Assembly (NCBI GenBank): GCA_026419775.2
Contig: JAOPGA020001158.1
Span: forward strand, 1-59,521
Length of the DNA stretch: 59,521 bases
Reading direction: 5' to 3'
Source: Acrasis kona
Taxonomy: Eukaryota; Heterolobosea; Eutetramitea; Acrasida; Acrasidae
The stretch's first letter is position 1. Every line of letters starts with the position of its first letter. Shown here piece after piece: positions 32,810-43,109 of this stretch. Under the pieces are notes generated by a model. The model was given only the letters and a program-made list of their open reading frames with translations, was not told the DNA's origin and ran no database searches. The position numbers and the translations under genes were made by a program.

Positions 32810-33682
32810 TTATTCGTCATCTTCTTCTTCTTCTTCCTCTTCTTCTTCATCCTCGTCTTCTTCTTCCTCATCATCATCTTCCTCCCAGTATGTTAGCAAG
32901 AATTTGGTAAAGTTCTTTTCTTCGTTGATTGCCTTCTCGGTGAGAGGTGCCTCGCTGGAATTCATTCTTGATGCCATCTTGAACCTCTGTCTCATCAACT
33001 CACGATAATTGATGAGTTGCCAGTGAGCAAGCAATGCGAAGACTCCCCATAGGAAGAAGAAACCACCCAAGAACAAACCACCTTTGGAGTCCTTTGATGT
33101 CCTTACTGCTTGTAGGGCAAGTTCGTATCTGACTCTGTCCATCTCATTACCTAAGTGATCACCGAAAATGGCTTGGACGTCTACGAGGTCCTTTTCGTCC
33201 TTTAGGAAGCTTGTGGCGAAACCATTGTTCATCCAATCCTCCTTGAGCTCCTTTGAGTAGAGTTCGCGGTCAAGCATGAGACCAGTTCTTCTGGCTCTTC
33301 TGGTGTTTAACAAACTGTTCATGAGTTCTTGTGTGATTGAAAGGGTCATGTATTGACCTGAAGTAATGTTGAACTCTTGTTTAATTTTATTCCATGTTTC
33401 TGGTCTTTCTTCAACAAATCTTTCCTTTTTAAGGAGGGCTGATGGTAGGTAACCAGCTTCACATAATCTTTTGCGGAGCCTATTCGCTTCTTCTCTTGTC
33501 TCACGAATTCCAGTAATGTCCAATTCATCACCGTGGAAACTAATCTCGTTTTCCTTGTAACCAGCGTGTGTGCTTACGCTAACTGGTCTCTTTCTTTTGG
33601 GGTCCTTTACAGTTGGTTCTATGTAACCATAGTAGTCTTTTAACTCAAGGTACATATAATCTATAAGCATGGGCTCGTCCAT
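32810..33682 (-). CDS. single-span protein with polyacidic C-terminal tail, possibly mitochondrial
   Basis: 290 residues if the ATG at 33682 is used. Most of the chain is charged and helical. One membrane span lies near 205-225 (GGLFLGGFFFLWGVFALLAHW), and the last 30 residues are almost all Asp and Glu. I do not recognise the family. An alternative start is the ATG at 33761: its reading (MADKLTIMKRLVPTRNRLFNRS) looks like a mitochondrial presequence and would join at 33660 across a 34-base intron (33694-33661), giving 305 residues and dropping the first residues of the shorter form. The donor there would be GTCCTC, weaker than the rest. The gene is convergent with copy A of the RCC1/polycystin gene, 86 bases apart, and between the two similar copies. 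Confidence 0.55.
   Translation of the reverse strand: MDEPMLIDYMYLELKDYYGYIEPTVKDPKRKRPVSVSTHAGYKENEISFHGDELDITGIRETREEANRLRKRLCEAGYLPSALLKKERFVEERPETWNKIKQEFNITSGQYMTLSITQELMNSLLNTRRARRTGLMLDRELYSKELKEDWMNNGFATSFLKDEKDLVDVQAIFGDHLGNEMDRVRYELALQAVRTSKDSKGGLFLGGFFFLWGVFALLAHWQLINYRELMRQRFKMASRMNSSEAPLTEKAINEEKNFTKFLLTYWEEDDDEEEEDEDEEEEEEEEEDDE
32818..32880. repeat. TTC/TCT trinucleotide tract encoding the acidic tail
   Basis: An imperfect run of TTC/TCT/TCA triplets on the plus strand. On the minus strand it is the Glu/Asp codon run at the end of the neighbouring protein. Confidence 0.8.
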
Positions 33683-33943
33683 TTTACCGAGGACCAGACC
33701 TGTTGAACAGGCGATTTCTGGTAGGCACCAGCCTCTTCATGATGGTTAACTTGTCGGCCATGTATGTTTCTTTTCTGTTGACAAACCTGATTGGCTAAAA
33801 AATATTGTAACATCAAACAATAAAAAGTACACCCACCAACCCCACACCACTCACTCTGGGTCATAAAAAAAAGAATCATGGAGTCACAACAACACTTTTC
33901 ACAAAACAAGAACAAATCATATACAATACAAACAAACTTTTTA

Positions 33944-36900
33944 TCAAACAAGTGATGCCTTTTCGCTCATGTATGTAGTCAATTCCTCAACCCTTGCAGC
34001 CAACAATTCAATAGCATGGTCCAACGGCTCCGTCACACAGTTCGTAGATGCCTTCTCAATCACAAACGCGGAATGACTTAACGGCTTGGCACCTAATTGT
34101 GCACTACTTCCCTTCAAACTATGACTAACCATTTGCAACTGCTTCCACTCATCCTTAGACAATTCGTTCTTTCTCGCAATCAAATCTTGCATTTCTTCAA
34201 CATTGGCACCAGCACTCACGACCAGGTCATTCAACAAATCCAACAGGAATTCAGGGTCATTGTCCACCAGTTCCAAACCAACTTCCACGTCAACGGGTTC
34301 AGCCTTGTGCAATGCCTCCTCCAAAACTTCCTCCAATGTGCGCAACAACAACAATTTGTGAACAGGTTTCAACAACACTTTCGTGGCTCCCTTTTGACTG
34401 GCAGTGATTTCGGTAATGGGCCCATTGCGTTTCAACAATCCAACAATCGGAGTCATCTTGCTATATTTAGAATTGGCGGTTCTTGTTTGGTTGAGTTGAT
34501 GAATGTTGTTGATGCAATTGATGCCATCCAACATGTCCACATTAATCACAACAACATCAAATGTCTTTTCTTGATACATGCTGAAGGCTTCGTCTGCGCT
34601 GTTGCTCTCTTGAATGTCGTAGTTGACCTTATCGCGCAACAAGCTCAACATGATTTGCATGGTCGCATCGTCATCTTCGACCAACAACACGCGAACACCA
34701 CGTGCCTTCGTAATGTCGTCGCTGGCCTTTAGTTCGCCAACAATGGTCGCTCCGCCATCTTGTTCTTCTTGAGAAGAGTCGACATTAGAATCTAATGTTG
34801 CATTGTTTTGTGGAGCAGAACCATTTGTAGAATCAACCTGTGGTGCATTGGAAGATGTGTTGGAAGAAGAAGGTGGTGGTGGCGAAGTAGTGGTGGTATT
34901 GGCTGCATTATTGGCCAATGCAACTTTTTCCATTCTCAATCTCATCTCTTCCTCATCCTTTTCTAATTGTGCGCTCCAAATCTCTCTGTTGACCGCTAAC
35001 GTATCGGTGGTGATGGTCAATTGGCTCATGTACTGCGCTGCCGTCTTGTATAACGGTCCAGCGATATAATCGATAAAGTTGACCTGCATGCGCGCCCTCA
35101 CCAAACTATTTCTGTCCATCAAGGGACTGATCGGCATTCCATTACTTCTCTCGCGATCGCCTTGTTCCAAAAATTCTTGAATCAACAAATCGGCCCATTT
35201 GAAAGCAACGTTATAGGGACGACACGCGTTACTGACGTCAGCAATCTTCATGATGATGTTCATTAATTGTTGACGATCGTCTTTGGAGTCCTTGTTGAGA
35301 ATACCGGTGGTGCTGACTCTCGTTTGGAATTTGGTGAGAATTTCGAAATGATGTGCCATGTCGGTGGCCAAGATGGTGGTGACCACGCATTTTCTAAATT
35401 CTTTGAATTCGTCTGGAGTCAAGTTGCTCACAAAATTACACTCTGGTTCTCTCAACGTTCTGAAGGTGGTGGCGCAATGATGATTTTCCAAAACACTAAC
35501 GTCGTTGTAGAGCAGAGCGAGGCCCATCTTTGCATTGATTAGGTAATTGTTGTTGAGTCCTGGATGATCGACATCATGGCACAATCCGCTCACCATCATT
35601 GCTAATTTCTCGATGGGCGAAAGTATTTGTGCCTTTTCTAAAAGTAAACTGCTGAATACGAATTGAGTCACGTCGAGGGCGTGGCTGTAATTGTGGTAGG
35701 GATTGGTGTTGTATTGTATTCGGATGCGTTTCAAAAAGTTGAACAATTTGTCCGTGTCGAGACCAAATTCCTCCGTCAAGCCTAATTCTTGGAACATGTT
35801 GGCGACGTTCAACGTGACTTCGTCGAGGTTGTATGCAAAGATGCTAAAATGGAAGCTGTCGAGATCAGGAATGGTCCTTCTAATCTCTACGGATGGGTTT
35901 GATGTGGAGGGTGATGATGATGATGATGTTTGGTCGGAGCTCGTCTTTTCCTCTCTAGGTTGTTGTGTAACTGTGTTCACTCGATCTGGTTGTGAGTGGT
36001 TGGTGGATGATGATGATGATGTAGCAACGGGTGCTGTGGCAGTGGCAGCGGTGGTGCTTTGTGCTTGATGGGCAACCGTAGTTGGTTGTGGAGCGGTGGC
36101 AGGTTTGTTGTGATGGTGCGTGGGTGCGCCGGCATCTTCTTTTTGTAGGTATTCATTCTCCAGCCACTTTAACGTTCCCTTGTCCATGGTGTCCGAGTTC
36201 AAAACGCTGCTTAGGGCTGGCTTGTATAGATCGCGAGAACCAAGAGACTTGAGGATGGCGATGAGGGCTCCTTTGTATCTGTCGGTGCTGTATGTGCCCT
36301 CCATGAGGTCACCGACGGTCTTCATGACCACTTGCATGGGCGTTTCTATGGTGTCCGTGATCTGACTCTTAATGTCGTCGAGTTCTTTTTTGAGGTCTTC
36401 TGCTTTCTTCTCTTCGATTTTTCTTGTTGCTCTTTCTCTTTTTAACATGTCTTGGTAATATGTCTGCTTGCGCCGTCTCTCACGATCTTCGAGGCACATT
36501 TCTACTCTCCTCTTTAACATCTCTAGCTTGACGGGTTTCTGCAAAAAGTCTTCTGCCCCACTCTGGAAGCACTTTGAAATGGTGTCTGGATCTTCTGTTG
36601 AGGAGACCATGATTACAGGTATGGCCTTCTTGAAGATGCGAAGAAGCGCCAAACCGTCCATTTCTGGCATAAAGACGTCCACAAGCAACAAGCAGATTTC
36701 ACTATCTACATCATCTTGGATAACTTTGAGGGCTTGTTTGCCTCCTTCTGCTGTAATGACTATACCGAGTTAGTAGATATAGGTAAAATCATTTACCCTT
36801 AAAATCCAATTTACGAAGGAGACTACTTAAAACAGTTCTAGACGTGTTGTCGTCGTCCACTACAAGAACTGTTTTTTGTGTTTTTTCTTCGGATTCATAG

Positions 36901-36968
36901 TGGCGTAGTTTATCTCCAACACTTCCTTTGAATGTGTTGTCTGAACGCAACTCCTCGGCTGTCGGCAT
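33944..36968 (-). CDS. RegA-like phosphodiesterase: REC-PDE-pseudoREC-HPt
   Basis: Two exons (36968-36797, 36759-33944; 37-base intron with a TACTAAC branch-point-like motif) give 995 residues. The first receiver (about 38-155) has VVDDDN, phospho-Asp in LLLVDVFMPEMDG and QKPV. After a coiled coil and a low-complexity linker comes a class I cyclic nucleotide phosphodiesterase domain (about 350-690) with YHNYSHALDV and the metal-binding HDVDHPGLNNNY (about 451). A second receiver (about 745-860) keeps VEDDD and LLKPV, but the acceptor place reads VVINVDMLDG, Asn for Asp. The C-terminus (about 905-985) is an HPt domain with HSLKGSSAQLGA. Dictyostelium RegA has just receiver plus PDE, with HPt supplied by RdeA. 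Expected role: cyclic nucleotide (probably cAMP) hydrolysis under phosphorelay control in the cytosol. Confidence 0.9.
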
Positions 36969-37215
36969 TGTGTGGTTGAACCAATCCGGAATGTTTTATT
37001 TCGAGATTGCGCTTACAAAATGAGCTCTTCAAAGATAAAGTTTGTGAGAAACTATCTGATACCTCCTTTGGGAGAAATTTTAATAAGGGGGGCTTATAAC
37101 AATTACCATAATCTTTTATAATTTTCGGACATCAATCACGCTCTTCAATTTCCCAACTATGGAGCTAAATTATATACAATAATATTTACAAGAGAGGGTT
37201 GAGTTTACCCCCACA

Positions 37216-40200
37216 ATGGTATATTTATGGGGACTTCTTATCCTTGCATTGGCAGTTGAAGTGCACCCTTTACTATTCTCATTCGGTTCAGGAGAGTAAG
37301 TGTACGTTGGTTATTAAACAGTAATAATTTTATTAGGGCGGGACAGCTTTGCAGGGTTTCTAATTCAACATTTTTACCACAAATAGTGTACGATTCCCGA
37401 TTCCAGAGCGAAATTACTTCTATATCCATCGGTCACCGAACGACTACATTCCTAACACCCAACGGAACCTTTTTCACTTGCGGAGATAGTCTTGGATACT
37501 TACCAAATCCACCTGTTAATACAACCAACAATTACACTTTATTAGCGTTTGATAAAAACGCAACTATTGTAACTTTTTCAAATGACGTTATAATATACAT
37601 GACAGGTTAGTTTTAAAATAATTTCAGCAATCTAAAAATTGAATTTAGATTCAGCGCCTGTAGCATTTCATCTAGCAAATACTATAAAAAGAGTCGCAAG
37701 TTCAACTAGCAGCTCTCATTTGCTTGTACAAACTGATAATTCGCTTTTATCGTATGGACAAAGTAAGCAATTACACAATCAATAAAGTTTTAACAACAAC
37801 CATAGATAATTATGGTCAATTGGGCTTAGGAACACTTACTAATATGATGACCTTGACTGCAATTACTTACCTCTTCGATGGGTCTTTGTCACTAATAGCT
37901 GTGGGAGGTGCAACGTCATATGCAGGTACATAACAATTAACAAAATTATTTTTTACTAAAATAAAAAAGTAACAACCAATAAAAAACTATATGTATGGGG
38001 GTCTTATAGAAAGATCCAAAACATAGCCTATGTTGGTCAAACTCCAGAACTTTATTCTGATTTTACAAATACCATCACTCAGATGGCCGCTGGGTTAAAT
38101 CACTTGATATTAATTGACCAATATAACCAAGTTTATGCTCTTGGTTCAAACTCTCATGGTCAATGCTCATCAAGTAACAGTAGCATTCCATGCGATTCAT
38201 CACTATACTTGACTAACCCTGTAAATGTAATTATACCTGGAAAGGTATTTGTTGCAGTCGCAGCTGGTGATTTATTTTGTAAGTATGACTTTTTTACAAG
38301 AAATTAACTCTTTTAAGCAATGATACTGACGTCAAGTGGAGAGGTATTCTCATTTGGAGATAATAATCTAGGTCAACTAGGAATAGGCAGTAATGTATTG
38401 TGTTCATATACAGCTACACTTGTAGCTAGCTCAATCACTAGGATCTTTGCTGGCTCCGCTAGAGCCTTCTTGAATTCTAACGCTACAATTACAACACCGA
38501 CATTTACTTTAACACCTACTCCAACAAGCATTCCTGTTGCTACACCAGTAGTTACACCGATATCAGTAATTACACCAGCTGCTACACCAGTCGTTATCCC
38601 CATAGTTACGCAAACGCTGTTGCCCACTACTTTTATTCCATCACCAACGGCAACACCAATTATTAACCCTACGGTAGCCACACAAACACAAACTCTTACT
38701 TTTACTCCTTCTCAAACCACAATATCTACAGTTACTCCTACGCAATTACCTAGCTCTAACCCTACGGTGGCCACACAAACTCAAATTCTTACTTTTACTC
38801 CTTCTCAAACCACAATATCTACAGTTACTCCTACGCAATTACCTAGCTCTACTCCCACTGTATATACACAAACCACACCTGCACCAACCACAACAGCACC
38901 CTCTATAAATAATGTCACTGAAACTAATTTAGCTGTTATAGCCAATATACAAAACCTCATCAAATCTGATAATATATCCACAGTATCTAACTTGATATTG
39001 GCGGCAGCAAAGACTATAAATCAAGTTGTGACGGTCACAATGCCAATCAATAACTGTCCTAATCAATGTAGTGGCTATGGCACTTGTGACCAAAATACCT
39101 TAATATGCACCTGTATAAATGACTATGGTGGACCTGATTGTAGTTATCCTCAATCTGAAATATATAAGCTACAGAATCTAAGATATCAATATTTACAAAT
39201 TGTTTCTTCTCTTGTAAACTCAACTACATCAGTCAACCAATCTGAAAATGCAATTTTGCTTCAAACTCTAACAAGTAATCCTTTTGAGGTTACTTCTGAA
39301 GCACAAATAGCCGGTGTAAATATAGCAAAATCAATTACAAAGTCAATTGAAACTAAATATAACCAAATATCAGCAGAAGCAGTATTAGAGTCATTATCTA
39401 ATATTGCGTTGTCTACTATGACCAATAACTCTATGGATAAAACAATTTCTGCGTCTGTTTTAAATAGTAATAATCAATTAGTGAACAGGATATCTCTATC
39501 TATGACTTTTAACTCTTCTTCTACCTTTAATACTATTCAAACGCCTCAATACTCTATTGTTACATTAAAATCAAACTCAACCTCGTTGGGAGGTAAAAGA
39601 ATAACATCGAATGGATATCAAACTAGTTTGTTTGATGTAACCCTTCCCATATTTAATTCTTCACTCTCTCAAAACTCCGTTTATGTAACTGCTGTTTCTC
39701 AGTATCATAATGTTTATAGTAATAATAGTTTGGCGTCAAATTTGACGTCAACTATATTTACATTGACATTCAGATCTGCTGATGGAAGTGTTATTGAGGT
39801 AAATAACCTCGCTGACCCAATATTATTTTCGTTGGGGAACAAGAATATTAATACTAGTTCGATGAATGGTACTTTGTACACACCAGTATGTAGGTACTGG
39901 AATACTACAACATCAAGTTGGCTAATAAATGGTTGTACAACTCAAAGTTACAATTCAACAGTGTTAAACTGTGCATGTAATCACTGTACTGATTTTGGAG
40001 GGTTTATATCTCTCAATACTCTTACTTTATCTGATTTAACTCTTATTACAAAGCTAAATCAAGATAACTATACTACAGTTATTGTACTTGGTGCAATAAC
40101 TGGGGTTTGGCTCATTCTGGTGTTTTTTGTTGTCTTGACTAAACTTGTTGTGCACGTAACAAGGACCATCTCACAAATTGAGGATATGAACTTTAAACAA

Positions 40201-41721
40201 GAGCATCCATTTAGGTGGTTTGTTTTTTCTTTTATTCAGAACAACCCTTACATTGCATTTGTTCTGAATACCTATAAAGGGAGTTACGGGCCTGTAGAGA
40301 GCCTCATTATGCTGTATATGTCGGTCCTAGGTATGATGATGGGTAACGCCCTTTCATATGGTACCAGTAGCGACTCATCACTACAAGTACTAGCCTCAGG
40401 GGTCTCCAGTACCATTATTATCCTACCTTTTATTGTCTTCTTTACATTTATCTTCATCAAGACAGCTAGATTTCCTCGAAAGGCTGTCGTACCAAAAACC
40501 TCTGTTGTCGAGATTTTTAACACAGAACAAGTGGAAGCCAAAGAAGAGAGATCTTCGACCCCTTCAAATATAACTGTATTGACTGATGCAAGAATAATGC
40601 TTTTAGAGATGGATGAGCCTGTGAATATACCTGCACAGCGTAATACTAACCTAGACACAAAATTTGTGTTCACTTCTGGATTTGATGATTTTCTTGATAA
40701 AATGGATTTGCTATTAATAAAGATACTTAAAAAGGTGGATGAGAAGACTTCGAAAATGAGTTGGGAACTCTTTGTATGTTTTGTTTTAACCACTGTGTTA
40801 TATGCTGGTTTTGTTACTGTTGTTGTTGTAGTACTTCCAGAAGCTTTTGATGACATGACTGATGTTAGTTTATTTATAATCGGAGGGGCGTTAGTAACGG
40901 CATACTTTTTTGGCCTGTATATCTCATTAGCATTCATAAGAATGAGGAGATATCGTAATAACACTACTAAAATACTGTCAAACACAAAACTCTCATTAGT
41001 GTTGAGTCTTTTATTGTTGTTATGTTATTTGTTAATTGTCCTTACATTAGCACTTGTAAACGGCTTAGCTGTTAACTCTTCCAACGTATGGTATTACAGA
41101 TTAATAATATCAAATGTATATGTTGCTTGTTTGGTTTTTGCGCATGTTTTGTACATGGTGTTTACATTGGTAGACAGAAGGTTTACCGCAAAAAAACTAC
41201 AAGAAAGTCAAATTACAAAAATACGAGTGCAGAGGTCAAGGTCCGCAAGTTTAGTAGAAGATAAACCAATAAAAGTTCCAAAGGAATCGATATGGATACG
41301 CATCGCCAGAGAAATTCCACATTTCATAATTAGACCCACATGGTTTCCATGTTGGATCAACTTTTTTACTTATTTATTATGTGCAATGTACTGTGTAGTT
41401 TCTATTTATTTGTTGATAATTTATGGAATTAAATTTGATACACAAGCTAATTCATGGCTTGGTGGTTGCGGAATATCTCTAGTGCAGGACATTTTTATTC
41501 AAACTCCAGCAATGTTTATTGCAAAGTACATACTGCTTACATTGTTCTTGGAATTCTTGGAGGCCTTATTCTACAAATCGAATATACTTTTGGTATTCAA
41601 AAAGAGAGTCAAAAGGAAAATCTCTACCCCCGAGATGCCTCTCACAAATGATAACCTCGAACACTCTTCTGACCCTATTGATTTTATTAATGTTAATTTG
41701 GATGTTCCTGATGTTCCATAG
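37216..41721 (+). CDS. RCC1-repeat / PT-rich / EGF / GPS / polycystin-1-like surface protein, copy B
   Basis: Six exons (37216-37295, 37337-37605, 37649-37762, 37806-37925, 37970-38278, 38318-41721) give 1431 residues. It is a paralogue of copy A: signal peptide, degenerate RCC1 repeats (FSFGSGE...GQL, YGQNNYGQLGLG, VYALGSNSHGQC, VFSFGDNNLGQLGIG), a shorter Thr/Pro stalk (about 360-490), GPS motif (about 822-863; CRYWNTT, W, GC, CACNHCTDFG) and about nine membrane spans ending with WLGGCGISLVQDIF. It differs by an EGF-like module (about 544-572, CPNQCSGYGTCDQ...CTCINDYGGPDC) before the GPS region. Only the first intron keeps the phase 2 position of copy A; the rest are phase 1. It is divergent from the phosphodiesterase gene (247 bases). 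Function is unknown; adhesion or sensing is inference. Confidence 0.72.
38665..38850 (+). repeat. 93-base tandem duplication in the copy B stalk
   Basis: Two nearly identical 93-base units (31 residues each, beginning with PTVATQTQ) lie head to tail with only a few substitutions. It is an in-frame expansion of the stalk. Confidence 0.85.
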
Positions 41722-42081
41722 ACTTGAAAAATTGCTAAATAAACATGTTACGATTTAAAGTTCTTACCTGTGGAAATTAATTAGATTGATATCGATTGAT
41801 TTGTGATTTCAATTTCGTCATATTTGAGGTGTTGATGTTAACAAGTTGCGTTCGAATGCTATTGTGTGAAAGATTCATTTGTTTACAATGTCATTCAATG
41901 AGTTGACGTACGCAACTATACTTTTAAACATCGGTCCTATCTTTTTCACAGGGAGTGGTTGAAGAATTATCCAACACAGGACGAAGAGGTTATAAAACTC
42001 GTTTTGTAATATAGTGTTAAATATACAGATTATTAAAAGTTCATTTCAATAAGTGCGATTTTATGACTTTATTCCATAGCA
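41722..42081. other. intergenic region (360 bases)
   Basis: This lies between the ends of copy B and the PT-rich protein. It contains AATAAA-like sites for both and no open frame that I believe in. Confidence 0.4.
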
Positions 42082-42699
42082 TTACAACAAAAGAACAACA
42101 GCGACTACAGCTGCGATCCATAGAGAAGCGGTGTTTCTTGCTGAGTTGGATGTTGGTGTTGGTACTGGGGTTGTTGGGCGAGCAACTGAGGTTGCGGTGG
42201 GAGCTTGGGTTGTGGTACCGACGGTTGGTGATGGAGTGTTGGCAACAGTTGCGGCTGGAGTTGGTGATGGAGTGTTGGCAACAGTTGCAGCTGGGGTTGC
42301 TGATGGTGAAGGAGTGTTGGCAACAGTTGCAGCTGGGGTTGCTGATGGTGTTGGAGTGTTGGTAACAACTGGGGTTGCTGATGGTGATGGCGTGTTTAAT
42401 GTTGTTGATGTTGGGGTTGCTGATGGTGATGGTGTGTTTAATGTTGTTGCTGTTGGGGTTGCTGTTGGGGTTGGTGTTACGGTTGAAGTGGGGGTTTGGG
42501 TTCCGGTTGAAGTGGGGGTTGGTGTAGCAGTTGAGGTTTGAGTTGAGGTTTGAGTTGGTGTAGCAGTTGGGGTTTGAGTTGGGGTGGGGGTCGCGGTGGG
42601 GGTTGGTGTAGCAGTTGGAGTTGCGGTGGTGGATTGTGATAGAACGGCTGCAATCATTGATAGCATCACGCAGGCAATCAACAACTTGGCAACGTTCAT
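42082..42699 (-). CDS. small secreted Pro/Thr-rich protein with anchor tail
   Basis: 205 residues from the ATG at 42699. That start opens a signal peptide ([22 protein letters not shown]). The body is Thr/Pro/Ala/Ser repeats ([12 protein letters not shown], then repeated units with [13 protein letters not shown]). The C-terminus is hydrophobic ([15 protein letters not shown]) after a small-residue segment, fitting a GPI attachment signal. It is probably a heavily O-glycosylated surface protein. The longer frame starting at 42792 would put 31 residues ahead of the signal peptide and is less likely. It shares composition with the stalks of the neighbouring RCC1/polycystin proteins but has no other domain. 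Confidence 0.7.
   Translation of the reverse strand: MNVAKLLIACVMLSMIAAVLSQSTTATPTATPTPTATPTPTQTPTATPTQTSTQTSTATPTPTSTGTQTPTSTVTPTPTATPTATTLNTPSPSATPTSTTLNTPSPSATPVVTNTPTPSATPAATVANTPSPSATPAATVANTPSPTPAATVANTPSPTVGTTTQAPTATSVARPTTPVPTPTSNSARNTASLWIAAVVAVVLLL
42240..42450. repeat. short tandem repeats coding for [17 protein letters not shown] units
   Basis: On the plus strand, units resembling GTTGGCAACAGTTGCAGCTG followed by GGGTTGCTGATGG occur several times with small changes. They encode the repeats of the PT-rich protein. Confidence 0.75.
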
Positions 42700-43109
42700 G
42701 ACTGTAACACTTGTTTCGAAAGAAATTAGTTGTGTGATATTGAGAAAAAGATCCGAATTTATTTGGGTCTGCGTTACAATTAATGTCATCACTCACCCAT
42801 CAACTTACCTTATAAAGTAATATCTGGGTGCAACGTGTACAACCTAACGGAAACATTAACGTTAGGTTCCCTTTGCGGTTGAGAAGCCGGACAACTAAAT
42901 ATGACAAGATTGACATTAAGAGACACAAAACGATTTACAAAACTGTCATGCTGAGTCTCTAGATATAACATGGCAGTGCGATTATATATTTGTTGTAATA
43001 TACGGAACTCTCATTAGATTAATTAGCCCATCCGATAGAGTGTGTCTTATGCTTAGATCAAGAATAAAAACAAAGTGTTGTAATCGTATAGCTAAACCAA
43101 GAATGAAAC
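42700..43109. other. intergenic divergent promoter region
   Basis: This lies between the PT-rich gene and the glycosyltransferase gene. A perfect 9-base inverted repeat AACCTAACG...CGTTAGGTT is at 42841-42868 with a 10-base centre. No gene is seen. Confidence 0.45.

Noticed and set aside
34097..34732. Plus-strand frame of 211 codons under the phosphodiesterase gene
   Set aside because: It overlaps the conserved HPt and second receiver in antisense, has no domain, and starts without context.
35703..36068. Plus-strand frame within the PDE linker
   Set aside because: Antisense to a low-complexity linker; composition explained by the Ser/Thr/Asp codons opposite.
40284..40985. Minus-strand frame of 233 codons inside copy B
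   Set aside because: No recognisable domain, and the plus strand holds the conserved GPS/membrane region.
42131..42541. Plus-strand Val/Gly-rich frame and other long frames over the PT-rich gene
   Set aside because: Shadows of the repeats. The minus-strand frame alone has a signal peptide and anchor tail.
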